DNA from: JBGYPP01 sp041838515
Lineage (GTDB): Bacteria > Bacillota > Clostridia > Lachnospirales > Lachnospiraceae
DNA: 53,388 nt
Direction: 5' to 3'
Assembly: GCA_041838515.1 (NCBI GenBank)
Contig: JBGYPP010000078.1
Location: 1-53,388, forward strand
Positions 40,856 to 49,296 of the stretch are shown here, piece after piece. The notes under the pieces are model-generated. The model worked only from the letters and a program-made list of their open reading frames with translations. It was not told the DNA's origin and ran no database searches. How positions within the stretch are numbered: position 1 is the stretch's first letter; each line of letters opens with the position of its first letter. Made by a program: the position numbers and the translations under genes.

Positions 40856-43018
40856 ATGGAGGGCTGTATGGAAAATTGTGGAATGTGGGAGGAAAAGGCG
40901 GGCGGTTGTATCTGCGCCAGCCAGTTGGAAGAGGTCTTTGGCAGCCGGGTATTCACCTTGGGAAAGATGAAGAAGCGCCTGCCCAAGAAGGTGTACCAGG
41001 AACTGTTGCAGGTCATGGAAAACGGGGGAGAGCTGTCCTTGGGCGTGGCGGATGTGGTGGCCAAGGCCATGAAGGACTGGGCCGTGGAAAAGGGGGCTAC
41101 CCACTTTAGCCATTGGTTTCAGCCTCTGACCGGCATTACTGCGGAGAAGCACGATTCCTTTATAGGCCATCCGGACGGCGAGGGGCGTATGATTATGGAG
41201 TTTTCCGGCAAGGAGCTGATCAAGGGCGAGCCGGATGCCTCCTCCTTTCCCTCCGGGGGTCTGCGCAATACCTTTGAAGCCAGGGGGTATACGGCCTGGG
41301 ATATCACCTCTCCGGCCTTTCTCAAGGAGGGGGGATCAGGTATGCTGCTGTGCATACCTACAGCCTTTTGTTCCTATAAGGGAGAGGCGCTGGACAAAAA
41401 AACCCCTCTGTTGCGATCCATGGAGGCCTTGAATGCCCAGGCCCTGCGTATACTGCGTCTATTCGGCAATGATACGGCCAAGAAAGTCATACCCAGCGTG
41501 GGAGCTGAGCAGGAGTATTTTCTGGTGGACAGGGCCAAATACTTGCAGAGGGAGGATCTGGTCTTTGCCGGCCGCACCCTTTTTGGCGCTCCCGCGCCCA
41601 AGGGGCAGGAGATGGAGGACCATTATTTCGGCGCCATCCGGGAGCGCATAGGCCTGTATATGCGGGATCTGAATGAGGAGCTGTGGAGGCTGGGGGTTAC
41701 GGCCAAGACCCAGCACAATGAGGCGGCTCCGGCCCAGCACGAGCTGGCGCCCATATACGAAACGGCCAATATAGCCGTGGACCACAACCAGTTGGTCATG
41801 GAAACCATGAAAAAGGTGGCAGGGCGGCACGGTATGCACTGCCTGCTGCATGAGAAGCCCTTTGCCGGAGTCAACGGATCGGGTAAGCACAACAACTGGT
41901 CCTTGTGCACGGACACGGGCATGAATATGCTGGAACCCGGCAGCTCTCCCAATGAGAACATCCAATTTCTGCTGGTGCTGGCCTGCATACTCAAGGCTGT
42001 GGACACCCATGGGGATTTGCTGCGGCAAAGCGCCTCGGATGTGGGCAATGACCACAGGCTGGGGGCCGGGGAGGCTCCGCCGGCCATCGTGTCGGTTTTC
42101 CTGGGAGAGCAGCTGGAGGATGTGGTGCGGCAGCTGGTGGAAACCGGCGAGGCGGCCCATTGCATAGAGGGGGGCAAGCTGCAGACCGGCGTATCCACTC
42201 TGCCTGATCTGGATAAGGATGCCACGGATAGAAACCGAACCTCCCCCTTTGCCTTTACCGGCAACAAATTTGAATTTCGCATGGTGGGCAGCTCGGATTC
42301 CGTGGCCAGCCCCAATACCACCCTCAATGCCATTGTGGCCGAGGCCTTTTGCGAGGCGGCGGACAGGCTGGAGGGGGCGGCGGATTTTGACATGGCCGTC
42401 CACGATCTGATAAAGGAATATATGGGCCGTCATCAGCGCATCATCTTTAACGGCAACGGCTACAGCCGGGAGTGGGTGGAGGAGGCCGGCCGCAGGGGGC
42501 TGCCCAACTATGCCTCCATGGTGGATGCCGTGGATACGCTGACCACGGACAAGGCCGTACGGCTCTTTGAGCGCTTTGGCATATTCACCCGTGAGGAGCT
42601 GCGTTCCCGGGAGGAGGTCCTGTACGAAACCTATGCCAAGACGGTGAATATAGAGGCTCAGACCATGGTGGATATGTGCAAGCGGCAGATATTGCCGGCC
42701 GTCCTCTCCTATGCCAAGGATCTGGCCCTGACCCAGGAGGCGTTGCAAAACGCCGGGGCGGATCCCTTTGTGGCCAAGGAACTGCTGCAAAAAGTGTCTG
42801 ACAGGCTGCGGCGCTGCCACAATGCCTTATCCGTGCTGGAGAGGGAGCTGGGTGAGGCCCGGGAGCTGGCCGGACAGAGGGAGAGGGCCTTTGGGTACAA
42901 GGACAAGGTGCGCCCCGCCATGGAAGCCCTGCGCATACCGGTGGATGAGCTGGAGGTCTTGGTGGACAAAAGGGCCTGGCCCTATCCCACCTATGGGGAC
43001 TTGCTCTTCGAGATATAA
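40856..43018 (+). CDS. glnN: Type III glutamine synthetase
   Basis: This large hexameric-type enzyme makes glutamine from glutamate, ammonia and ATP. The 720-residue length is normal for GlnN. Signatures are THFSHWFQPLTG, EQEYFLVDRAKY, the ammonium/ATP region HNEAAPAQHELAPIYE and NGSGKHNNWSL. The frame is open far upstream over rsmG, but ATG 40856 has AGGAG 7 bases before it and fits the family; ATG 40868 is a second option. It stands alone between rsmG and a tRNA-Gln gene. Confidence 0.93.
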   Translation: MEGCMENCGMWEEKAGGCICASQLEEVFGSRVFTLGKMKKRLPKKVYQELLQVMENGGELSLGVADVVAKAMKDWAVEKGATHFSHWFQPLTGITAEKHDSFIGHPDGEGRMIMEFSGKELIKGEPDASSFPSGGLRNTFEARGYTAWDITSPAFLKEGGSGMLLCIPTAFCSYKGEALDKKTPLLRSMEALNAQALRILRLFGNDTAKKVIPSVGAEQEYFLVDRAKYLQREDLVFAGRTLFGAPAPKGQEMEDHYFGAIRERIGLYMRDLNEELWRLGVTAKTQHNEAAPAQHELAPIYETANIAVDHNQLVMETMKKVAGRHGMHCLLHEKPFAGVNGSGKHNNWSLCTDTGMNMLEPGSSPNENIQFLLVLACILKAVDTHGDLLRQSASDVGNDHRLGAGEAPPAIVSVFLGEQLEDVVRQLVETGEAAHCIEGGKLQTGVSTLPDLDKDATDRNRTSPFAFTGNKFEFRMVGSSDSVASPNTTLNAIVAEAFCEAADRLEGAADFDMAVHDLIKEYMGRHQRIIFNGNGYSREWVEEAGRRGLPNYASMVDAVDTLTTDKAVRLFERFGIFTREELRSREEVLYETYAKTVNIEAQTMVDMCKRQILPAVLSYAKDLALTQEALQNAGADPFVAKELLQKVSDRLRRCHNALSVLERELGEARELAGQRERAFGYKDKVRPAMEALRIPVDELEVLVDKRAWPYPTYGDLLFEI

Positions 43019-43046
43019 AAAATGGCATTTTTTTTTGAAAAAGCGC

Positions 43047-43075
43047 TTGCCAAATGGAGTGGCCTTGTGTATACT
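43047..43075 (+). promoter_or_regulatory. Promoter of the tRNA-Gln gene
   Basis: TTGCCA, a 17-base spacer and TATACT end 15 bases before the tRNA, so transcription should start just upstream of its 5' end. Confidence 0.75.
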
Positions 43076-43090
43076 ATCTTAGTGGTACAT

Positions 43091-43162
43091 AGGGCTATCG
43101 CCAAACGGTAAGGCAACGGACTCTGACTCCGTCATCTCAAGGTTCGAATCCTTGTAGCCCTG
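43091..43162 (+). tRNA. tRNA-Gln (anticodon CTG)
   Basis: This is a 72-base cloverleaf. The acceptor strand AGGGCTA (43091-43097) pairs with TAGCCCT (43155-43161), with discriminator G. The anticodon arm ACGGA-CTCTGAC-TCCGT gives anticodon CTG, which reads CAG. The T-arm CAAGG-TTCGAAT-CCTTG is intact. CCA is not encoded and must be added. It is an isolated gene with its own promoter and terminator, just after glutamine synthetase. Confidence 0.95.
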
Positions 43163-43166
43163 TCAA

Positions 43167-43200
43167 AGAGAAATCGGTTTTGCCGGTTTCTCTTTTTTAT
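43167..43200 (+). terminator. Terminator of tRNA-Gln
   Basis: AGAGAAATCGG pairs with CCGGTTTCTCT (one G-T), followed by seven T. It begins 5 bases after the tRNA. Confidence 0.85.
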
Positions 43201-43294
43201 TTCTATGTATTTTCATATTTTTCGTAAATTTTCGACATGAAGAGTATTTAGACCCTCCAATTATAAAAAATACGGAAAAACCATAAAATATATC

Positions 43295-43322
43295 TTGTAT
43301 ATTGGAGAAAAGATATTATAAT
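43295..43322 (+). promoter_or_regulatory. Promoter of the chemoreceptor gene
   Basis: TTGTAT, a 16-base spacer and a perfect TATAAT sit in an AT-rich stretch about 50 bases upstream of the start. I did not see a sigma-28 (flagellar) promoter. Confidence 0.55.
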
Positions 43323-43371
43323 TAAAACTGTCAAAAGGGGATGATTTGTAAGGAAACACAAGGAGGTGTGC

Positions 43372-45384
43372 GTGAAAAAGAAAAGCAGTATCAAGGTGGG
43401 TATTACACTGGCGCTGGTGGGAGCCTTGCTGGCCTCCAACCTGGCCCTGATGGGGGTCAGCACCTTCTTTGTGCGGCGGCATTTTACCAGCCAGGTCTAT
43501 GAGCAGATAGCCATATTGACCTATCAGGCCGCCCAGATGATAGAGGTGGCTTTGGACGGCATAGAAGGGCAGGTGCAGGGCATAGCTGATGGATATGGGA
43601 ACAATCTGGCCATGGCCCCTGCCCAGCGGAAGGAGTTTTATCAAAAGCTGGCGGATGATCTGGGCTTTAAGGAGTTTTTCTTTATCGATCCCCAGGGCAT
43701 GGGAACCAAGCTGAATGTGGATGCGCCTACGGTGGATGTGGGGGATAGGGAATACTTCAAGCAATCCATGTCCGGCAAGGTGTTTACCAGCGAGATTTTG
43801 CAGGATATGACCAGCGGGGTCAGCATAATCGTGATTTCGGCGCCCTATTATGAGAACGGCAAGGTGGCCGGCGTGTTCGGCGGCATAGTGGAGCCGGCCT
43901 TTATCAGCGAGTTCTGCCGCAATTTCCAATGGAAGCAGTCGGGCATATTGGCTATATATGATGAGAATACACAGATAGTGGGGCATACCAACAGCAGCAT
44001 AGTGGACAGCCGGCTGAATATACTGGAAAAGGCCAAGTCAGACAGCGCCTATGCCCAGGTGGGCCGCTTCTTTGCGGAGAAGGTGGCTGTGGACGACAGC
44101 GGATACGGGGAGTACTCCTTCCAGGGCAATAACAAGCTGGCAGGCTTCTACAACTTGAAGGATAGGGGCCTTACAGTGCTGGTCAGCGTGAATAAGACGG
44201 AGGTGCTGGCCGGATTGACCATGCTGCAGGCCATCATGCTGCTGGTGACCGTAGCGCTTTCCCTGTTGGCAGTGGCCGGGGCTTACTTTGGCATATCCAA
44301 GAAGATAGCCGAGGCCTTTATCTCCCTAAAGATGGATATAGAGGAGCTGGCAAAGTACAATCTCTCCGCCCAACCCCAGCAGGATTATTCCCAGAGGGGG
44401 GATGAGGTGGGCGATATCTACAGGGCCTGTTCCCTGCTGCGCGCCAATTTGATACAGATAGTGGAATCCCTGCAGGCCTCCTCCAATGAGCTGGACAATG
44501 CCGCACAGATGATGCGGGAGAAATGCCAGCTGGCCAACAGAGTGGCCGCCGAGATGGCCGGAGGCGTGGAGGATATGGCCAAGGGCGCGGTCAGCCAGGC
44601 AGAGGATGCCCAGTCCGGCGTGGCCAAGGTACAGGAGATCAACGTCCTGCTGGAGCAGAACCAGGAGGCGCTGGACAGGCTCAAAGAGGCTGCCGGCCAG
44701 AGCGAGGAGCTGAAGAACCGGGGGCTGGAGAGCATGGAGCAGCTCCGGGAGGGCGCCGACAGGAATATGGCTATTTCCCGGGATATACAGGAGTCCATGG
44801 ACCAGACCAAGAGCAGCGTGGATGCCATACGCTCCGCCGGCGAAATGATCAAATCCATAGCCGACCAGACCAATATGCTGGCCTTGAATGCGGCCATAGA
44901 GGCGGCCCGGGCCGGAGAGGCCGGCAGGGGCTTCTCTGTGGTAGCCGAGGAGATCAGGAATCTGGCCGAGAACTCCCGCTCCTTTACCGAGCAAATCAAC
45001 CAGTCCGTGTCTGAGTTGCTGGATCGCAGCCAATATTCTGTGGAGAAGATACGCATCTCGGCTGCCATAGTGGAGGAGCAGTCTGCCAATGTGGAGGCCA
45101 CCAAGGAGAAGTTCGCCGGTATAGCTGAGGCCATAGGCACATTGCGTGAGGCAACCACCACCATGCTGGCCTCTAATGCGGAGATACGCTCGGCTCAGGA
45201 TACGCTGACCGGCGTTATGGACAACGCCTCGGCCCTCTCCCAGGAGAATGCGGCCATTACCCAGGAAATCGCCGCCTCCACCCAGAGCCAGATGGGTTCC
45301 TTTGAGGAAATCGCCGATAGGAGCAACCGTCTTTCCGAGCTGGCGCAGCAATTGAAGGATATTGTCTTGCGCTTTTGCCTGTAG
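43372..45384 (+). CDS. Methyl-accepting chemotaxis protein with dCache-like sensor
   Basis: This 670-residue chemoreceptor has transmembrane helix 1 at about 10-32, a periplasm-facing sensor of about 250 residues that fits a double-Cache domain (IDPQGMGTKLNVDAP, VGDREYFKQSMSGKVF), helix 2 at about 285-305, HAMP, and the signalling hairpin tip ADQTNMLALNAAIEAARAGEAGRGF. The GTG at 43372 is used because AGGAGG lies 5 bases before it. No other chemotaxis or flagellar genes are in the window, so it is an orphan receptor; its ligand is unknown. Confidence 0.93.
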   Translation: MKKKSSIKVGITLALVGALLASNLALMGVSTFFVRRHFTSQVYEQIAILTYQAAQMIEVALDGIEGQVQGIADGYGNNLAMAPAQRKEFYQKLADDLGFKEFFFIDPQGMGTKLNVDAPTVDVGDREYFKQSMSGKVFTSEILQDMTSGVSIIVISAPYYENGKVAGVFGGIVEPAFISEFCRNFQWKQSGILAIYDENTQIVGHTNSSIVDSRLNILEKAKSDSAYAQVGRFFAEKVAVDDSGYGEYSFQGNNKLAGFYNLKDRGLTVLVSVNKTEVLAGLTMLQAIMLLVTVALSLLAVAGAYFGISKKIAEAFISLKMDIEELAKYNLSAQPQQDYSQRGDEVGDIYRACSLLRANLIQIVESLQASSNELDNAAQMMREKCQLANRVAAEMAGGVEDMAKGAVSQAEDAQSGVAKVQEINVLLEQNQEALDRLKEAAGQSEELKNRGLESMEQLREGADRNMAISRDIQESMDQTKSSVDAIRSAGEMIKSIADQTNMLALNAAIEAARAGEAGRGFSVVAEEIRNLAENSRSFTEQINQSVSELLDRSQYSVEKIRISAAIVEEQSANVEATKEKFAGIAEAIGTLREATTTMLASNAEIRSAQDTLTGVMDNASALSQENAAITQEIAASTQSQMGSFEEIADRSNRLSELAQQLKDIVLRFCL

Positions 45385-45530
45385 TACAATAGGGAAAATC
45401 CTCACAGAGCGCCGCCTGCCCATACTTTGGGCTGGTGGTGCTTTGGCATACATAGGGCTGAGGAGAATATGATGAAATAGGGTATACGATGAACGGGTAT
45501 CTGAAAAAGAGAGGGTCAGAGGGGTGGAGG

Positions 45531-46367
45531 ATGTTAAAGCTGGGTGAGATGCAAGTGTTGAATGTGGTCAAGGTCTTGGACTTTGGCCTGTATTTGTCTG
45601 CGCCGGGGCAGGAAGAGGTGCAGAGGGTGCTGTTGCCCAAGAAGCAGGCTCCGGCGGATGCGGCTCCGGGGGACAAGATAGAGGTTTTTGTCTATCGGGA
45701 TTCAGAGGATAGGCTGATCTCCACCACCAAGCGGCCCCAGCTCTGCATGGGGGAGGTGGCGGAGCTAAAGGTGGTGGAGGAGGGCAAGATAGGCTTTTTC
45801 CTGGACTGGGGCCTGGAGAAGGATCTCTTCCTCCCCTTTAGGCAGTGCACCTACCAGCCCAAAAAGGGGGATGGCGTTTTGGCCGCCCTCTACATAGACA
45901 AGAGTACCCGCCTCTGCGCCACCATGAAGGTCTATCCCTTTCTGGAAACGGCCTCTCCTTACCAAAAAGGGGATAAGGTGTCCGGCATCGTGTATGAGGG
46001 GGGCAGAGATTTCGGCCTTTTTGTGGCCGTGGACAAGCGCTACAGCGGACTGATACCCTTCAAGGAGGCCTATGGAGGCGTGGCCTTGGGGGATAGGATT
46101 ACCGCCAGGGTATCCCAGGTGCGGCCGGATGGCAAATTGAATCTGAGCGTCAGAGAGCCGGGACATATACAGATGGAGGCGGATGGGCAGAAGCTTCTGG
46201 CGCTGCTGGAGGAGAATGGCGGCGTGCTGCTGCTGACAGACAAATCTTCGCCGGAGGAGATACTGCGTTGGACAGGCATGAGCAAGAAGGAGTTCAAGCG
46301 GGCCTTGGGGGGCCTGTTCAAAAAACGTCGGGTAGATTTGCGGGAGGATTGTATTCTTCTTAAATAA
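45531..46367 (+). CDS. CvfB-like S1-domain RNA-binding protein
   Basis: This 278-residue protein is built of S1-like units (MLKLGEMQVLNVVKVLDFGLYL; GEVAELKVVEEGKIGFFLDWGL; YQKGDKVSGIVYEGGRDFGLFV) and a C-terminal winged helix (SPEEILRWTGMSKKEFKRALGGLFKKRRV), the arrangement of CvfB/YitL. CvfB binds RNA and affects virulence genes in Staphylococcus aureus. The ATG at 45531 fits the family; earlier starts add 14 unrelated residues. The gap from the chemoreceptor is 146 bases. Confidence 0.88.
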   Translation: MLKLGEMQVLNVVKVLDFGLYLSAPGQEEVQRVLLPKKQAPADAAPGDKIEVFVYRDSEDRLISTTKRPQLCMGEVAELKVVEEGKIGFFLDWGLEKDLFLPFRQCTYQPKKGDGVLAALYIDKSTRLCATMKVYPFLETASPYQKGDKVSGIVYEGGRDFGLFVAVDKRYSGLIPFKEAYGGVALGDRITARVSQVRPDGKLNLSVREPGHIQMEADGQKLLALLEENGGVLLLTDKSSPEEILRWTGMSKKEFKRALGGLFKKRRVDLREDCILLK

Positions 46368-46383
46368 TATGCCCAAAAATAGC

Positions 46384-46412
46384 TTGATTTTTTGTGCAAT
46401 TTTAGCTACATT
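46384..46412 (+). promoter_or_regulatory. Promoter of the CdaR-type regulator
   Basis: TTGATT, a 17-base spacer and TACATT lie in the 92-base gap upstream of the gene. Confidence 0.45.
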
Positions 46413-46459
46413 GAATAGTAAGCAGGGATGGAGCATAGAGGGCGCAAAGGAGTGGGGAT

Positions 46460-47545
46460 ATGATTTCAAATCAAATATTGCAAAATACCATAGACGGCCT
46501 AAAGGGTATAGCCAGAGTGGATTTTTGTGTGATGGATGCCGATGGCAAGGAGGTGGCCGCCACAGCGGATCTGACCTCCTCCTTGGCCGCGGGCATGGAA
46601 TTTGCCAAATCCGTAGCGGATTCCCAGGAGATTTCCGGAAACCAATTTTTCAAGATCTATGATGGGGGGCGGCTGGAGTACATACTGGTGGTGTCCGGTT
46701 CGGGAGAGAACCTTTACACTATGGGCAAAATGGCGGCTTTCCAGATACAGAGCCTGGTAGTGGCCTACAAGGAGCGCTTTGACAAGGAGAATTTTGTCAA
46801 AAACCTGCTGCTAGACAATTTGCTGCTGGTGGATATCTACAGCCGGGCCAAGAAGCTGCGCATACAAGCCGAGTCGCCCCGGGTAATCATGATTGTGGAA
46901 ACGGCGGAGGGCAGGGACGGCAATGCGCTGGAGCTGGCCAGGCAGCACTTCGGCGATAGCGAGAGGGAGTTTATCACGGCGGTGGACGAGAAGAATGTGG
47001 TCATCGTCAAGGATCTGCTGCCCGGAGAGGGCAATAGGGAGCTGGAGCTGTGCGGCCGCCGTCTGTTGACCAGCCTGCTCAAGGAGGGCATGGAGGGGGC
47101 CAGGATATCTTTTGGCACCGTGGTGGGTGAGATCAAGGAGGTATCCCGATCCTATAAGGAGGCCAAGATGGCCTTGGATGTGGGCAAGATATTTTTTGAG
47201 GAGAGGGATGTCATAGCCTATAGCGAGTTGGGCATAGGCAGACTGATCTACCAGCTGCCCCTGCCCCTGTGCCGTATGTTTATACGGGAGATTTTTGGCG
47301 GCAAGAGTCCGGAGGATTTCGATGAGGAAACTCTGACAACTATAGATAAATTTTTCGAGAACAGCCTTAACGTATCCGAAACATCCAGACAATTGTTTAT
47401 ACATAGAAATACTTTGGTGTATAGATTGGATAAGTTGCAAAAAAGCACTGGCCTGGATTTGCGGGTTTTTGAGGACTCTATCACTTTTAAAATTGCTCTA
47501 ATGGTGGTAAAATATATGCGTTATATGGAGAGGTCCGAATATTAG
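46460..47545 (+). CDS. CdaR/PucR-type transcriptional regulator
   Basis: This is a 361-residue regulator. The N-terminal half resembles the sugar-diacid recognition region of CdaR (LQNTIDGLKGIARVDFCVMD, GKMAAFQIQSLVVAYKERF). The middle is GGDEF-like, as in PucR proteins, and the C-terminal helix-turn-helix reads NVSETSRQLFIHRNTLVYRLDKL. CdaR activates glycerate and diacid genes in E. coli. Its target is not evident here; the nearest candidate is the distant hydroxyacid dehydrogenase gene, and I would not connect them on position. GGAGTGGG precedes the ATG. A hairpin terminator follows. Confidence 0.87.
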   Translation: MISNQILQNTIDGLKGIARVDFCVMDADGKEVAATADLTSSLAAGMEFAKSVADSQEISGNQFFKIYDGGRLEYILVVSGSGENLYTMGKMAAFQIQSLVVAYKERFDKENFVKNLLLDNLLLVDIYSRAKKLRIQAESPRVIMIVETAEGRDGNALELARQHFGDSEREFITAVDEKNVVIVKDLLPGEGNRELELCGRRLLTSLLKEGMEGARISFGTVVGEIKEVSRSYKEAKMALDVGKIFFEERDVIAYSELGIGRLIYQLPLPLCRMFIREIFGGKSPEDFDEETLTTIDKFFENSLNVSETSRQLFIHRNTLVYRLDKLQKSTGLDLRVFEDSITFKIALMVVKYMRYMERSEY

Positions 47546-47557
47546 CGCAAACACGAG

Positions 47558-47595
47558 TTGGGGAAACGCAGCCATGTGTTTCCCCAATGGTTTTT
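47558..47595 (+). terminator. Terminator after the CdaR-type gene
   Basis: TTGGGGAAAC and GTTTCCCCAA form a perfect 10-bp stem with a 10-base loop, followed by TGGTTTTTG. It separates the regulator from ftsE. Confidence 0.8.
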
Positions 47596-47629
47596 GTGGG
47601 CGGCGCGGCAAGGAGATGGGCAAGCGTGT

Positions 47630-48379
47630 ATGTTTAAGAAGAAAAGGGAGCTGGAGAGGCGCAGACAGGCCCAATATATAGAGGAAAACGGCGTAATCTG
47701 TCTGGAGAATGTGACCAAGGCCTACAGTACAGGGGTGACGGCGCTCAATGGCATCAGTATGAGCATACAAAAGGGGGAATTTGTCTTTATCGTAGGCGAC
47801 AGCGGTTCGGGAAAATCCACACTGATACGCCTGCTGCTGCGGGAGCTGGAGGCCACCAGCGGCCAGGTCTGCGTGATGGGACAGGATCTGTCCAAACTAA
47901 AATATAGGCAGGTGCCGCATTTTCGCCGCAATCTGGGCGTGGTTTTTCAAAACTTCCGCCTGCTCAAGGACAGAAATGTGTATGAAAATGTGGCCTTTGC
48001 CCAGAGGGTGGTGGAAACGCCTATAGGAGAGATACGCCGCAATGTGCCGGCCATACTGGCCACGGTAGGCCTGGCCGGCAAGTATAAGGCCAAGACCCAC
48101 CAGCTCTCCGGCGGCGAGCAGCAGAGGGTGGCCATGGCCAGAGCCCTGGTCAACAATCCCACTATATTGCTGGCGGATGAGCCCACGGGAAATCTAGATC
48201 CCAAAAATTCCTGGGAGATTATGAAGCTTCTGGAGGAGATCAATGAGGGAGGCACCACGGTGGTGGTGGTGACCCATAACAGGGATATAGTCAATACCAT
48301 GCGCAAGAGGGTGATTACCATGCGCAAGGGCTTTATCGTCAGCGATGAGGAGGGCGGGGTATACATAGATGAAGATTAG
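47630..48379 (+). CDS. ftsE: Cell-division ABC ATPase FtsE
   Basis: FtsE is the cytoplasmic ATPase of the FtsEX complex that controls peptidoglycan hydrolases at division. The 249-residue protein has Walker A GDSGSGKST (56-64), the signature LSGGEQQR and Walker B ILLADEPTGNLD. The start is not sharp: ATG 47630 gives an N-terminal basic extension (FKKKRELERRRQAQ) of about 20 residues before the normal FtsE start, and AAGGAG is 14 bases upstream. Its 3' end overlaps ftsX by 11 bases. Confidence 0.94.
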   Translation: MFKKKRELERRRQAQYIEENGVICLENVTKAYSTGVTALNGISMSIQKGEFVFIVGDSGSGKSTLIRLLLRELEATSGQVCVMGQDLSKLKYRQVPHFRRNLGVVFQNFRLLKDRNVYENVAFAQRVVETPIGEIRRNVPAILATVGLAGKYKAKTHQLSGGEQQRVAMARALVNNPTILLADEPTGNLDPKNSWEIMKLLEEINEGGTTVVVVTHNRDIVNTMRKRVITMRKGFIVSDEEGGVYIDED

Positions 48380-49265
48380 CACGATTTTTTATATTTTGGG
48401 CCAAGGCCTGCGCAATATTTTCCGCAATAGCTGGTTCTCCCTGGCCTCGGTAGCCACCATTAGCGCCTGCCTCTTCCTCTTTGGGCTGTTTTACTCGGTG
48501 GTGGCCAATTTTTCCCATATAGTGCATAAGGCGCAGCAGGGCGTGTCTGTCACCGTGTTCTTTCAGGAGGGGACCACGCCGGAGCGTATGTCGGAGATAG
48601 GGGACATGATACGCGCCCGGGTGGAGGTGTCCAAGGTGGAGTTTATCTCGGCGGATCAGGCCTGGGAGGAGTTCAAGCAGGAGTATCTGGGCGAGTATGC
48701 CGAGGGCTTCCCGGAGAACCCGCTGGCGGATTCGGACAGCTACCAGATCTACCTCAGCGATGTGTCCATGCAGGGCGCGCTGGTCACCTATTTGGAGTCT
48801 ATACCGGATGTGCGCAGGGTCAACCGCTCCGAGGTGACAGCTACCACGCTGGGTGGATTTAACCGCCTGCTGGGCTATGTTTCCTTTGGCATTATAGGCC
48901 TGCTATTGGGGGTCAGCGTATTCCTGATCAGCAATACCGTGCGCACAGGCATACAGGTGCGCAAGGAGGAGATAGGCATAATGAAATATATAGGCGCCAC
49001 GGATTTCCTGGTGCGATCCCCATTTGTCATAGAGGGTTCTCTTATAGGCCTGCTGGGCGCCATCCTGCCACTGGTCAGCATTTATTACCTCTATGGATAT
49101 GCTCTGGAATATATACAGCAGCGTTTTTCCATGCTCAGCGGCCTGTTGCATTTTCTGGCCAGAGAGGAGGTATTCCGCTGGCTGGTGCCCATATCGCTGG
49201 CTGTGGGTCTGGGCATGGGATTCCTTGTCAGCTTTGTAGCCGTTCGCAAATACATGGATGTGTAA
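48369..49265 (+). CDS. ftsX: Cell-division membrane protein FtsX
   Basis: This 298-residue membrane partner of FtsE has one N-terminal helix (about 21-41), a large extracellular loop (about 45-165: VSVTVFFQEGTTPERMSEIG, then EFISADQAWEEFKQEYLG) and three C-terminal helices with RKEEIGIMKYIGAT. The extracellular loop binds and activates a coiled-coil hydrolase; the next gene encodes one. It overlaps ftsE, so the two are translationally coupled. Confidence 0.94.
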   Translation: MKISTIFYILGQGLRNIFRNSWFSLASVATISACLFLFGLFYSVVANFSHIVHKAQQGVSVTVFFQEGTTPERMSEIGDMIRARVEVSKVEFISADQAWEEFKQEYLGEYAEGFPENPLADSDSYQIYLSDVSMQGALVTYLESIPDVRRVNRSEVTATTLGGFNRLLGYVSFGIIGLLLGVSVFLISNTVRTGIQVRKEEIGIMKYIGATDFLVRSPFVIEGSLIGLLGAILPLVSIYYLYGYALEYIQQRFSMLSGLLHFLAREEVFRWLVPISLAVGLGMGFLVSFVAVRKYMDV

Positions 49266-49296
49266 GAAGCCGCTGGGCTGCGGCGGATGGGAGGAT

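Noticed and set aside
43019..43046. Terminator after glnN formed by the A-run and T-run
   Set aside because: The only stem is A-T pairs with almost no loop; it is too weak to count as a terminator.
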